Shown: positions 12,478-24,879 of the stretch, in pieces
How positions within the stretch are numbered: the stretch's first letter is position 1
Layout: each line of letters opens with the position of its first letter
Assembly: GCF_000002075.1 (NCBI RefSeq)
Contig: NW_004797370.1
Span: 1,376,399-1,440,398 of the forward strand
Direction: 5' to 3'
Source of the DNA: Aplysia californica
Lineage: Eukaryota; Mollusca; Gastropoda; Aplysiida; Aplysiidae
Length of the DNA stretch: 64,000 nt
Translations under genes and position numbers: made by a program
Notes under the pieces: model-generated
What the model was told of the DNA's origin: nothing
The model's database searches: none
What the model saw: only the letters and a program-made list of their open reading frames with translations

Positions 12478-12803
12478 GTGTCACGACATGGTGGAATCAA
12501 GTGCTCTTCAATTTTTGGGCATATTGGGTTATCAGTATCATCTTAAAGTTTGTTCATTTGCCTTCCTTATGGTGAAAAAAAGTACCCGTCTATGTTTTAC
12601 AGAAGTCAAAATATTTGCAATAGAAGGAAATTGATATTTTTCCCCCCTTTAATCAATGTTTTTCAGTAAAATCCACACAAAAATGTGTTTTTAAATGGAC
12701 ATAAAAGGTGTTGAGCCAAAAAAAGAAAATTATAACAAAATTGCACCTCTTTGATTTCATTATTTTGACAAGAGCCTGATTTCACCACAATGCCTCACAT
12801 ATG
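12478..12803. mobile_element. MITE pair E, copy 1
   Basis: The left end (TATGTGTC, then GGTGGAATCAAGTGCTCTTC) is inversely repeated at the right (reverse complement TATGTGAGGC, then GGTGAAATCAGGCTCTTG). The interior is collinear with the copy at 17.86-18.26 kb, for example GGACATAAAAGGTGTTGA against GGACATAAAAAGTGTTGA. No coding frame. About 325 bp. Confidence 0.75.
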
Positions 12804-13333
12804 TCTGTAGAGTGTGCTTTGTTTAAGAGATTCACTCTTTAAGTGGGAAATGTTAACAACTTTTCTTCAATCAGTTATATTGATACTCAAGTGTGGGGTG
12901 TAGGAAGAAAAAAGATGGAGAGAGCAGGGAGAAAGAGAAAAGAACAGAGAGAGTAAAGAACAGGGAGAGTACAGGAGTTGGGAAAACTAAAAAGAGGGAG
13001 ACAGAGTTTTGTTGAGCTTTTTCGTAAAAATAAAAAAGGAGTGAGGGAGGAGTTACAGGAGAAAGAGTATGTGTGTGTATTTGTCAGTCTGATTGTCTTT
13101 GTTTCTTGGGTTCGCTTGAGAAAGCCAGTGTAATCTAATCAATACAAGTTCTAACGAAATTGAACAGCTCTTTCTTGTTGAAAAATGAATATTCTGAGGG
13201 AAGAGGTGAATATTTTAGGGTAATTAAATATTTTTGTTTTGTTTTTGTTTGTTGTTTTTTTAAATTGTTTTTTTTGGGTGGATCAGGGATTTATGTTTTA
13301 TTAGAACAAAGCTTTTTCATTCTGAAGTAGATT

Positions 13334-13439
13334 GGTTTAGAACAATCAAATATATATACTATTAACCGTATCCGTACGCCCTGGGTGGTTTAGAACAATC
13401 AAATATATATACTATTAACCGTATCCGTACGCCCTGGGG
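13334..13439. repeat. 53-bp tandem duplication across the left end of TTAA element B1
   Basis: Bases 13334-13386 and 13387-13439 are identical or nearly so. The unit holds flanking DNA, the TTAA and the first about 21 bp of the element, so the element has two left termini in tandem (TTAA at 13362-13365 and 13415-13418). Confidence 0.95.
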
Positions 13440-13658
13440 TCATTTTGTACCCCCGCGGTTGTATTCCTCACATTTTAGAATACTTTTAGAGTGAAGATCT
13501 CTTTGAAACTTTCAGTATTTCTAAAACAATCATTTTGACAGACAGCTATGCAAAGCGTACGGATCGGATTAATGCGTAAATTTCCTCTTTGGATAGTGGT
13601 GGCACAGAGTTCCCCACGTCGTATGGATACAATAGTAAAACCCGACGTACAGATAGGG
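13419..13658. mobile_element. TTAA-flanked MITE, family B copy 1
   Basis: A 240-bp element between TTAA 13415-13418 and TTAA 13659-13662. Left end CCGTATCCGTACG; right end reverse complement CCCTATCTGTACG. A copy in the opposite orientation lies at 21080-21321 and shares the internal phrase GTCATTTTGTACCCCCG. Confidence 0.85.
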
Positions 13659-14139
13659 TTAAGAGATTATTGAAAGCATGTAAATTTTTCATGAATGATG
13701 TTGTATTGTTCTGTATTTCATGTTGAGATTGAAAAATTAACCTCAGGAGAAATTTTAATATTATGAAGTAGTTTGATGCTGTGGTATTGATCAAATTTTT
13801 TAGAAGCTCTTGAAAAAGTGTTGCTGTTTTGAATTTATCATCCATTTTGTTTTTCATATTCCACCCTAAACCCGTGATTTACAAGAATTACGTTCAAGTC
13901 TTAATTATACTTAATGTCTTGTGTCTTGTGTCTTTGTTTTTTTATTTCTGAAATTGTGGCTAAATCGAATATCTCCATCATTTTGCTCTCACATCTGATA
14001 GATTTAATTAAGGTAGTCCTCATTCTAAATATCCTTCACCGTGTTGCTAATGACACACACATTTACATAAAATATTTGTTGTGTAGAAGAAGAGAAAGGA
14101 AGAAAGAAGTCTTTACTGTACTTCAATGTCATTGAGGGC

Positions 14140-17100
14140 CACGGAGGTAAAATAAATGTTCACTCAGAGTGTGAAGCAATATTGCTGTAAAGGCCTTTAG
14201 ATGAGTGCAACATGAACAATAAATACACAAATGTGTATCTCTCTCAGAAATAGATCACTGTATCTGCACAACCAGTGAATGCTTGCTTCTGTCTTTAATC
14301 GTTGTGTTATGCTTGTGATTATGAAACAAGACTCTGTGCTTGTTTGAATAAAGTTTCTTTATTTTGGAATTATATTTCATTTGAGAAGCAAAACAACAAA
14401 CAAAAAACACCTGCGAAACAAGTTTGTGTGTTTTGTATGGTCAAATGTGTTTGTTTTGTCATGATTTGCAAACTTGTTGCTAGTTTGTTTCCATTGAAAG
14501 TTTCTTTGGGATTTGCATGTTTGATTTTTAAAGTGTGAATGATCCTAAGGAGATTTCCTCCTGCTTGCTGTGTTGTGCGACTTTCTCACATTTTTTATAG
14601 TTTTAAAGTTCAGACCCACACCTCCTGTTCCCTGGCACATAATATTCTATGCTGCATTCCATTTACCTTGTTTTTTGAGTGTGTTCATTTTTTGCAAGAT
14701 TTCTATTTTAAAATTTGGTCTGTGTGCTAAGTATGATGACTTATTACTGTCTCTGTTTTCTTTCTAATAATAACTTTATATTGTGCAGTTTGAAATCTTT
14801 CCTCTTCCTTCATTTAAGTTACATGTACATCTTCTACCTATGATATTATGAAACAATGTACCTGGGTGTTTTTGCAATTTTTGGAAGTTTTAATTGCCAG
14901 TAGATCCTAATTCATGCAACAACTCAAGGTACCCGATTGGCAGTCTCTCGGATATTTAGAGGAAAATAAACCCAATAGCCAGTGTAGACTTTTGTGACTT
15001 TTATCTGATTCTGCATGTTGTTCAGAGTGGCGGTGACTCGTCTCTGTCTAGATTTCCTTGCATTTTTGGGACTTGGATTCAGTAAATCAAATATAGACCT
15101 ATTTGTCTCTCTAGGCCACATTTAGACAGACTTGTAGCAAGAATTTTACAAACGGTGGCTTTGTGATCAATGGAAGTTTTGATGATCTGTGGGCAATATC
15201 CGCAATATGGGTTATGCAAAGTCGAAGTAATCAGAGGTCAAGTTTGACAAGGGTGTGCATTGGTCAGCCCATCTTCCCGAACTGACTAATTGAATAAATG
15301 TTCACTACTTTTAACAGTGGACAACCCTCTGAGCTGGATCTCAGGGAAGCGTGGTTAGTTTAGTACGGTATAAATATCTCAATGACCAAAGTACTAGTAT
15401 TGTAGCTATGGTACTACATATGTGTGAGGGTTGATTGTTCCAGACTGGTTTTACTTGAGACACTAGTGGCGATTTACCTAAATGTTGATACACAGATATC
15501 CCAAGGGAAATAATCCGTTTCCCTTGTCCAGTAACTTGACAATGACCTGCATATCATGAACAAGTTTTTATCTATGGTTTTTATAAAGATTTATGAATGT
15601 GTGATCTAATTAGCAACTCTCCATTTGTGGTGCACTTCATATGTTTTTTGTCTTTGCACCGTCTGTGATAATACACAACTTCAGTTCTTCTCATGCACCT
15701 GTGGTGAGAGCTGATGGAAGTCGTCCTCTGCTCCTCATCGTGTTCCATTCAGAAAAAAACGACAGCTTAGAGCCAGTAAGCTCTCCTGTGTCGGTAATGT
15801 AATCATTATGCCCTTTATCTTCTTCACAAATGATGTCAGTTTGATTCCCATATGATAAAGATATTTTACAAAGTACTTTCTCCTTTCTGCTGGTGTGTAG
15901 TATCTCTTATTTGTAGTATGCCATGCACACTTCCTGAATTTTAAAAATTGTGTTGACTAGTTGACTGGGGCTTAAACAGTGACCGTAATTTTCATCACTC
16001 TCATAAGATAACTGCTTACATCATTTTTGGCTAGTTTGGAGTTTTTGGTTCTGAAATGAAGAGTAGAGCCGACTTGGGAATAATATAGTTTACTTGGACA
16101 AAAGAATACTCGAAATATAAAATCAGTTGAGTGTACCAAAATTCAAGCGTTTCACAGAGTCAGTTATGTGAAAGAAACAGTATTTTTCTCATTTTCTCAA
16201 AATGGCTAAAAAATACTTGGGCATTTATCTTATGAGCATGACGAAAGACCTTTGGGCTTGTTATTCGGGAATAAGGTGTCTGGCTATTTTCATTTTTCCA
16301 CTTCTAAAGACAAGCTGGTTAGCAGACAGATTGGCCAGGGCTTATTTCTATGAATTCCAATTTTTTGTCATTGGTATTTTTGTACTGCTTTCATCACATT
16401 TTGTATACCACCTCCTTTTTCTCACATGCAGTCTTTTATGTTTAACTTAACCAAACTATGGGATGAAAAAAGCCTAAAACATAACTACTTATCATTTCAT
16501 GAATTTGGAAAGTTTCAATTGACATGTGTTTTTTTTCTGTTATTTGAAAAAGATATTTAAAAACAAATTTTTAACTAGCACATCTCTCAACGCACAATCC
16601 CCGCCCCTTCTTTTTTATAAAATCTGGCTTTTTTTCGTGCTTGATGCCTTTACTACTTAGCTTGAGCCTACTTATCTAGGTCACAAAGTAGTCTTAGGTG
16701 TAAAAGTTGACTATTTAGCAAGGTGACAGAATATTCTGAACAATAAATTGTTACTGCTTTAATTGCAGTTTCCAATTTTTCATGGAAGGCATATTTTTCA
16801 TAAAAATGAAGCTGGTGATTTAGGGACATGATGAGAGCTGCAGTTTTCTTCCAAATTGGCAGATTTAACCACAGTAGCATGAGAGGACAATTTTTTTGCC
16901 CTATTAGTTATACCTTCATGTTTTGGACACATGTGTTTGACATGCACGTCAATTTGTTGTCTCTCTTGTGAAAAGAACTGTTTCTACAGGAGCTATGCGA
17001 TAATAATTGTTCTTTACTTTATTATTCGTGTTTACTGTTGTGCTAACACATGTTCTTGCCATAGAGTTAACTAAAGTGAAACTCTTGTGCTCACAAGTGC

Positions 17101-17860
17101 TCACAAATTGTCACATTCCCGTAGGAAAATACTATAAAATTACAACTTTAGGTTTTTGTCTACATTGAAAGATTATTCTTATGTTATGATCACCTATGTA
17201 GTGTTGATGCAGGTTTTTTAGAAAACATTTTTATCAAGCTTTTCCAAAGTTAGTTAAGGTTCATTTCTGCCTCTGGAGTCTGGGTGACCTATTTAAACCG
17301 AGAACTCTCATGGTCCGTTTATTGATCCTTTTCATTGTTTTGAAACATCTTCAGAAGTGTCCTGCTAATTGGGGGGGGGGGGGGGTGTCATCGGGAGTTT
17401 AATTGGGTTTTTGCTACAATTATCTTGCTCGATAGCTTTTCTTTTACAAATTTTGCTTATGAGGAAGTATCGACCAGGGTTTCTTATAGGAGTAAATATT
17501 AGTGCCAGTGATCCTGATTCACCATTCATTTTCATGTGTCTGAACGCCCTTATTTGTTTGTTTGATGATTGTAATGTCACGAGTCAAAAGATACGAACAG
17601 ACTTTTGAGGAATATAATATATACTTACTTACACAGTACAGACATGCATGCATACCTGCCCAAAAAGGCTATGTATGTTTGTTGTATTGAGTAGATTATT
17701 CACATTCCTTCATGCCATGGTAAAAAAATTCTTCGCAACTTATAACCTTGTCTACTGAAGAAGTAAAGCAGCCATGCCCGTGTTACATGGTGCCACCGAT
17801 CATATAGATAAAAGATATCTTCGCATTTTCAGAATGAGATGCAAGCTTGAACAGCATTTG
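14140..17860. other. Intergenic, AT-rich, no gene recognised
   Basis: Several AATAAA motifs (about 14150, 14215, 14346) but no frame with coding character or splice context. The short open frames here are chance. It could contain distal PITPNC1 3'UTR or unannotated noncoding RNA. Confidence 0.4.
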
Positions 17861-17861
17861 T

Positions 17862-18268
17862 GTCATGACGTGATGGAATCAGGCGCTCGTCAATTTTTTT
17901 GCATGTGGAGTTACTAGTTATTGGTATCTTCTGAAAGCTTACTTATTTGCCTTGCTTTCTATAGAAAAAAAAATGCCCATCTATTTTAAATAGAAGTCAA
18001 GATATTTGCTATTGAAGGAGGTGGGGTAGCCTGGTTTCGAAGGTAAAATTAGCACTAAAATGGCCACCAAAGTTTGGTAGCCTCTAAGCTTCAGTTTGTG
18101 CCTCTAATCGTCTTTCAATAAAATTTACTTGAAAAGGTGCTTTTATATGGACATAAAAAGTGTTGAACCAAATAAGAAAATTTTGGTAAAAATGACCAAA
18201 CTAGGAAAAATGCCTTTTCCTTTGATTTGATTATTTTGACAAGCGCCTGATTTCACCGAGATGCCTCA
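17862..18268. mobile_element. MITE pair E, copy 2
   Basis: Same family as 12478-12803. Left end GATGGAATCAGGCGCTCGTC; right end reverse complement GGTGAAATCAGGCGCTTGTC. It has an extra internal stretch of about 60 bp around 18020-18080. Same orientation as copy 1 and no coding content. Confidence 0.75.
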
Positions 18269-20370
18269 CATTTACAAATTTAAAAAGTCTCTTTTGAAAA
18301 ATGCAAACATCCTGAAACCCACATATTCATGTAACCTGTGGAGGTTGACGTATGCTGGGATATATGGGTTAGGAGTTATTCTTGGCGAAAATAAACTCTT
18401 GGGAGAAAATGACGTAAATTTTTATTTTTTATTTTATTTTTAGTAATTAAAGGGTTTTCTCTGAAAAGAGTTGTTATGACCAAACAAGAATATTCTGTGG
18501 CTAAGTATTGTTTTGGGTTTTGAAATTATGGTTTCACATTTACTCAAAAGAAGCTGTAAAATGGTTGGACCCAATTACGCTGCACATGTGTGTCTTTCTA
18601 AGATAAGTAGTGACTTTTAAGCCTTGCATTGAACTGTTGATGTCCTGTATATTTTAGAGGTTTTGGTTTAAGGCTTTCAATAGACTGATTAGGTTGTGTT
18701 TTTAAGGCTATGCACTCTGCCCCAGGTCTACACCCTGGGATGAGAGGAACTTCTCTGTAAAGAATGTACCAAATTAATGAAGACCCTTGCTTTAGCATAA
18801 ATTTAAACTGTTGGTATTTGAGGGAAATTCATACCACCATGACTGAATGACACTATACTTGAGATTTGCTGATAGAATTAATCCTTTATCATTTTTGCAA
18901 GACACCCATGTAAAGCGTTCATTGTGCATTGTATTTACATGCATGTAGCTAAACGAAATAATCAGTTTAGGGAATAACATTGATTTTTGGTTCATTTGTG
19001 ATGCGTTGGAAAGCTTTCATTTTCACCCAATGTGAATTTGCTAAGTAACAAATTTGCAATGATGGTGTCCACTGTATAATACAACATATCCCTTTTCAGG
19101 GAAGTTGACTGTTGAATGACTTGAATACTGACAGCTGTACTAAGGTGTTTCCATGTTTTCTCATCTTTGTTGTGTTTTCTATCTCACTCTACACCCGTGA
19201 TTATTTGCTTCAGTGTTTTCCCTTTTTTCCTTCTGAGTTTGCACTTTGGGATGCATCAGCTTGTTTTAAAAGCAGCCATTCATGTAATCATTCTGTTTGG
19301 TTATATCTATGCTGAAGCAAGAAGTTAAATTTTCCCCTGATCTGACTTTTCCTTATATAGTTCTCTTAATTTGTTTGCTCAGCCGTGTTTTTTTATGCAG
19401 CTGTGTTTCTTTTGAGTCTTTTTTTTTCTTTTGACTGTTGTTAAAGTTTTAATAGTATTTTGCATTAACGCGTGACTTGGGACTGATTTTGTTACATCAT
19501 TTGGGTGATTTAAGTTTAATTAATGTTGGAGTCTTTTTTTTCTTTTTTGAAAAGGAAGGGTGCCTTTCCGGTGTTGAAAAAATGTCTGTCTCAACTGATG
19601 GACAGTGTTGAAATAGTAGTGTCTACTACTCCAGTTGAAAGTTTTTTATGACTGAATTTTTAAATCAATTTCATGCAAAAGTGACATTCAGGCTAGAGTA
19701 GTGGATTGTCAAAGTGCTGTGAATTTCTCCTCAAGTTCTGCAATTTTATTAAATTGATTTGCAATCTTGTCTACAACTAAACTATTGCTTTGCCTGTTTT
19801 CTGAAATTTTTTGAAGTTTGCAAAAACTGTCCTACTGTATCTTGGTTTCTATGGAGCACAGCACCACTGTATATTCCTCTTTGTTTGGAAATAAAAAGTA
19901 TTTATGTGGGCTTTGTGTCTGTTTTTATTAATTCAAAAGTTTAATTACCTTTGCATTGACATCTTTTCTTGTCACCAATGCGTGTGAATGTAGGACCCAG
20001 TTGCATGGATAGGAATCAATGCCATGGCAGGGAGCCAACTGCAGGTCATACTGCCAATTTCATGGCAAATTTATATGCACTTCAGTATTGTTATTATAAT
20101 TATTATTTTTTTAAAAGTTGAAATCATAACAATTATTCAGTAATGAGGACAACAATGCTAGAAATTGTAATATTAACAATTACATGGAAATTGGGAAATA
20201 GGGAATTGGCATAGCTCTACTTGACTTCAATACCTCATCTTAAGGGTGAAAGCACGAGAGGCAGTGTGCATCCTCCCGACCCACCTGCACAGCTGTCTCA
20301 AATAATTAACAAAGTACACACCATTTTATTACTGTCTCAAAACACAAGTGGATAGAGGGATTTTTGAAGG
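18269..20370. other. Intergenic, nothing recognised
   Basis: Unique AT-rich DNA with T-rich runs; no convincing exon, RNA gene or complete element. Confidence 0.4.
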
Positions 20371-20372
20371 CC

Positions 20373-20560
20373 TTTCTTTCATGTATACAGTCGAACCTGC
20401 CTAAACGGAAACTTGTGTAAGATGGAAACCTGTCATCCCCTCAGCCCTTGATCAATTCCTCTAGTAATCTCTATAAAATGGAAACCTGTCTAAAAAAATT
20501 CCTTCCCTACGGAGGGTATTTACCTGTTTAAGACGGAAAATGCATATACTTGCTCACTCA
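20373..20560 (+). mobile_element. CAGTCGAACC-type MITE end
   Basis: CTTTCATGTATACAGTCGAA at 20378-20397, then CCTGCCTAAACGGAAAC and repeated GGAAACCTGTC phrases. Matches the start of the 3.93-kb copy. No right end found. Confidence 0.55.
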
Positions 20561-21079
20561 GCCTTGATTTGAAACAAAACTATCAAGTTTGGTTCCTTTA
20601 GTTCTAACCTTTTAGGCCATGGCGAGCTGGATCGATAACGACAACAATGCCATGGCGAGGAAGGGGAGTAGGGGTGCAATTTCAGGGTAGATGTTACCCC
20701 ATCCTTGTGAGGCCCTGAGCGATGCAGATGGTCACGGTGGTGTGGGTGTGAAATCTAACCATTGCTTGTGAAAGTGCTTAAGTGGTGCTACAGCACGGAA
20801 TCTTTCATGGGTAGCCAGAGGCAAGAGGTGTGAAATTGGTTTGACCAATGCCTGCTGACTGATCGTAGAGTCAACCAAGAAAAAAGTTCCTTGAATCGTT
20901 ATATGCACTGGAGGGATGGCATGGGTTGGCTGCTTATTACACCGATAGGTGGGGGTAAAGGGTGGAAGCAAAGGAAACGTTCATTTGTTTTTAGTAAATC
21001 AAACAATAGTCCTAATAAATGCAAGCACTGGTGGCAATGGATAAGTAGGACCGATGCATGCCATTATCAGAGAGGATAA

Positions 21080-21321
21080 CCTTATCCGTATGTCGTGTTT
21101 TACTATCGTATCCATGCGACGTGGGGAACTCTGCGCCACCACTTTCCAAAGAGGAAATTTACTCGTTAATCCAATTCGTATATCTTTGCATAGCAGTCTG
21201 TCAAAGCGATTTTTTTTAGAAATACTGAAAGTTTCATGGAAATCTTCGTACTAGAAGTATTCTAAAATGTGAAGAATACAACCCCGGGGGTACAAAATGA
21301 CGCCAGGGTGTATGGATAGGG
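21080..21321. mobile_element. TTAA-flanked MITE, family B copy 2 (inverted relative to copy 1)
   Basis: A 242-bp element with TTAA at 21322-21325 on the right and a decayed ATAA at 21076-21079 on the left. Reverse-complemented it begins CCCTATCCATACACCCTGG and follows copy 1 throughout. Confidence 0.85.
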
Positions 21322-21325
21322 TTAA

Positions 21326-22715
21326 TCTGTCCTCAGAGAAATTCGGGCGCGCAACCCGCAAGTTGCGTACGCAACTTTTGGCCTCAGCGCAACTTTTGTG
21401 CAACCTTTGCCATTTTCGTGAATTCGTGAATTTTAGGCAATTTTCTGCAAAAGTTGGAAAAATAATTTAATTTCGGTAAAAATAACCGAAATTTTCTTTC
21501 ACAACTGAAGATAAATAATAAATAAGACGCGAAGGGGTCAATTCGTACCTGGAATTAGAATTAGATTACCACTTCCTTTGCACTACGGGGTGCCCAGTGC
21601 CCGTTGCGGATGAGATCGGGTTGGGATGATCGCCCGACTCGTTGCCTGAAAACAACGCGTTTGTTTTTGAGGCAATGAGTCGGGCGCGATCGATTTGTGC
21701 CACGATAGCAGCTTTGCGCCGTCAGTCTGTCGAGCAAACCGACCCGTCCCGTCCCGACCTGACCAGGACCTCCCCAAAATAGTCCTGTTTGGACTAAATC
21801 ATCTTCAACTTCTTCTTGATCTAGCTAAACCTAGATTCTAGATCTAGATATCTATAATAGAGTCAACTCAATCGTAAACACGATCGTCTATTTAGCTTGC
21901 TTGGTTCCGTAGCACCAGGTAGATAGATCTAATATAAAAATTTGTGAAAGACTTTAAATCTTAGGCCAGGAGGGTAGATCTAGATCTAGACATGAATCGA
22001 TTCATCCAGAAAATCCTTAGGGGACGTTCAAATATTATTATAATCTTACGCCTGGAAAAGGCCTAAAAAAAAGGGGGGGGGGGTGTCTTGACTCCTGTAA
22101 AAGAAAAGTGTAAGAAGGGAGGGGGGGGGGGGGGGTCTTGAACCAATGTAATTTTCCCTTTTATAAGGTGAAAAAATAACAAGGAAAATAATTTATGACA
22201 ACATAAATTTTTAAAGACAAAACATGACATAAAAAAGAGTAAACTCTGCTATTCACTTAGACGTTTTTCCGGAAAAGTTCTGCTTATACCATATTTAAGT
22301 ATTACATGTATGTCACATGTATGATTTTAACACAGATTTGCACAATATAAATGTCATATTATTATAAGCAAATGCATATAAATATTACGGGATTTAAAAA
22401 TTTTTTTTTTTTTTTGGGGGGGGGGGAATGTAAGAAAAGTGTAAAAGGGGGGGGGGGGTGCAAAAATCCCCAAAAAGGTGTAAGATTATATTTTAAACTG
22501 TTTTGGTACACCATACAACCTCCATGTAGTTTTTGTTTTACTACGGCAGAGATTCACATTTAACTTTTGATTTTGATCTAACAAAACCCACGTTGGTTAC
22601 TTTGATTGCAATGAGCATACCAACAATGTATTCCAATATTCCATGACATTTTTAACTATGTACATGTCTTGCAACTTTTCTTGCAACTTTTGCTATTTGC
22701 AAATTCAACTTTCTC
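21326..22715. mobile_element. TTAA-associated element, family C copy 1
   Basis: It begins TCTGTCCTCAGAGAAATT directly after the TTAA (21322-21325) that ends element B2, so the two share one target site. The right part (about 22498-22715) is homologous to 35606-35925 and contains repeated TTGCAACTTTT phrases. The right boundary abuts a TTAA at 22716-22719, but the expected terminal bases are missing. The interior includes several poly-G runs (22072-22463) and a higher-GC stretch at 21590-21780. Confidence 0.6.
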
Positions 22716-23390
22716 TTAAGGAAACTACAAGGCTGACTGACTGAGACAACTTTTGAGGGAGAACCTGGATAAAAAGAGGTGTTATCTCTGGCTCAGAGGT
22801 TAGTGGTGAATGACCCACCAATGGCTATGGTCACTATTAGCTGCCGTCATGCATTCTGAGTGTAATTAGTTTGTGCGTTTGGCTGCATTTTGTTTTTGCA
22901 TTTTCTGTTCTTATTTAATACGTTTCTTTTTCGTTTCTTCCTCAAAAGAGGAAAGAAACATGTTTTTAAAAGACATCTAGACCTACCTGTCAAACATGAA
23001 ACATCTGCAGACACGAGAACAACTTTTGATTGATTGAAAATTGAACAGGCTCAAGGAACAAAACCCCTAACCCTAAAACCCCTAACTCCTAAGATCTTTT
23101 AACAAGCGAAATGATCAACTTGGCAATTAATTGACTTATTACTGATATTACTTCCCTTTAGTCACACAGCGAGGTGTTTGGTTAACTTGTTTTGTGAAAA
23201 AGGCCGATTTGTCAACACTGCTTCTAGAGAAAGAAACTTGATTCGATTTTTGATCAAGTAAGACCTAGAGATCATGTTGAACAAATCATCATCAGGGGAA
23301 ATACAAAAAGGAATAAACAGAACACCAAACTGATAGATCAGGCATACTTTACTATTTTCCTTGAATATATTACTGGATCCCTTGTAACGA

Positions 23391-23449
23391 GAATCCTGCT
23401 ATAACGGACATTTCGCACCGATCCCCTCCCTCTCGTTATAACAGGATTC
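23391..23449. mobile_element. 59-bp palindromic mini-MITE
   Basis: GAATCCTGCTATAACG at the left and its near-perfect inverted copy CGTTATAACAGGATTC at the right, with a pyrimidine-rich centre. Such paired ends without an interior are typical of minimal MITE derivatives. Confidence 0.5.
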
Positions 23450-23712
23450 CACTGTGCACCCTTTGCTTGCGTAACATGAAACTTCAGAACGTTTCCCAGG
23501 TATTACAGCTTATTCGGAGTGGGAAAAGGCAAGAAAGACAGCCATAATTACAACAGGGAGTGTAGGTGGGGGGAGGGGGGTGGAAGTAAGACATGCTACT
23601 AAGTGCCCTCCAACCATCCAGGCTCGTAAGAAAACAGAACAAACAATAGAGCAAACATCTATTTCGGTTGCAGATAGGCAGAGAGACCTGTTCAACGTCA
23701 TCGTCATTCACG

Positions 23713-23753
23713 AAATTATGCACTCTCTCACTCACTCTCACTCTCACTCTCTC

Positions 23754-23803
<50 letters not shown>

Positions 23804-23955
23804 TCTCTCTCTCTCAATGTGTACGTATGTGTGTGTATGTGGGGGTGAGAGAAAGGGGGGGGGGGGTGTGTGAGAGAGAGTGACACAGAGAGAGATGGAG
23901 AGACACAGTGACAGACATACAGATAGAGAGACAGACAAAGAGAGAAAGAGTATGT
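23713..23955. repeat. CT microsatellite followed by GA-rich tract
   Basis: A nearly pure CT run (about 23713-23815), a short GT/G-rich spacer, then GA-rich repeats (23865-23950). The frames read through it are simple-sequence artefacts. Confidence 0.95.
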
Positions 23956-24534
23956 GCCATTGCAAAATGCCTTATCGCTACAGCAAAGACACCTTATATC
24001 TAGTAAATGTTAATGTTCAACACCCCCATCAACTTGACATTGATCATTTATGAGGCAGGCTGTGCTTGTCCTACCTATCAATCATGGCCAACAAGGACAC
24101 AGAAGAATACAATATCCCAGCAGACAGACTAAGATACAAGATTTTTAAAAAACAACTCTTTCCATTAAAAAATCAAACTCAAGTCTACTGAGTGCCAAGG
24201 CAAAGAGCCTAACTTCTACACGCGACTCTGGTACATCTAATTAAACATGAATAAAAAGAAAGCACAAGACAAAGTGGAAGACCTACATATATATAATATG
24301 ACCCTGAGGCACAACATGCATGCAAAAATGAGCAATTACTTTTGACATACGGTTTTATTAATTGGGAATAACCAAGAAGAGATAAAGAGTTTTAAAAAAA
24401 CATCCAAGTAACATCTGATGATGGCAATGAAAATGATCATGAAAAGGGACTTTTCAAAGAAAATAACTTCCATTCAGATGAGATAAAAAGTAAGAGACAG
24501 AAAGAAATGACAGAAGTTGGACCTACTATTTGTT

Positions 24535-24610
24535 TGTTTGTTTGAGTAGGTGTTTTACGACACTCTTGATTCAGTTTTGTTCTTAGGACCTACTTCTAGG
24601 GGCGCTCTCC
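24535..24610. repeat. Dispersed SINE-like tail fragment
   Basis: TTTGAGTAGGTGTTTTACGA followed by CACTC; the same phrase recurs at 27996-28022 (TTGAGTAGTTGTTTTACGAC). Probably the conserved tail of a SINE family; no head is visible. Confidence 0.45.
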
Positions 24611-24879
24611 AATCACTCATGATAAAAAGAGGAATGAGCATGAATACCTAGCCAATAATACAAACAAAAACTAGTAAGATAAATTCCACACAGTAAATTT
24701 ATTAAACATATTTTTCTGCTGCCAGCACAAAAGGAGCTCTTTGCACAGTTCTGAAAAGTAAAAAAAAACCCAGGTAAACTGACAAACCTAGTACATAATA
24801 ATATCAATGACAGTTCAGACAACCTTTTTACACCTTCAATCATGTCACTGAAATTTCTCTCTCAGACAAACTAAAAAGT

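Noticed and set aside
20600-21060. Higher-GC stretch with overlapping frames on both strands
   Set aside because: No recognisable protein motif, splice chain or repeat partner seen; left uncalled.
23061-23095. Telomere-like CCCTAA motifs
   Set aside because: Only two or three imperfect repeats; too short to call an interstitial telomere.
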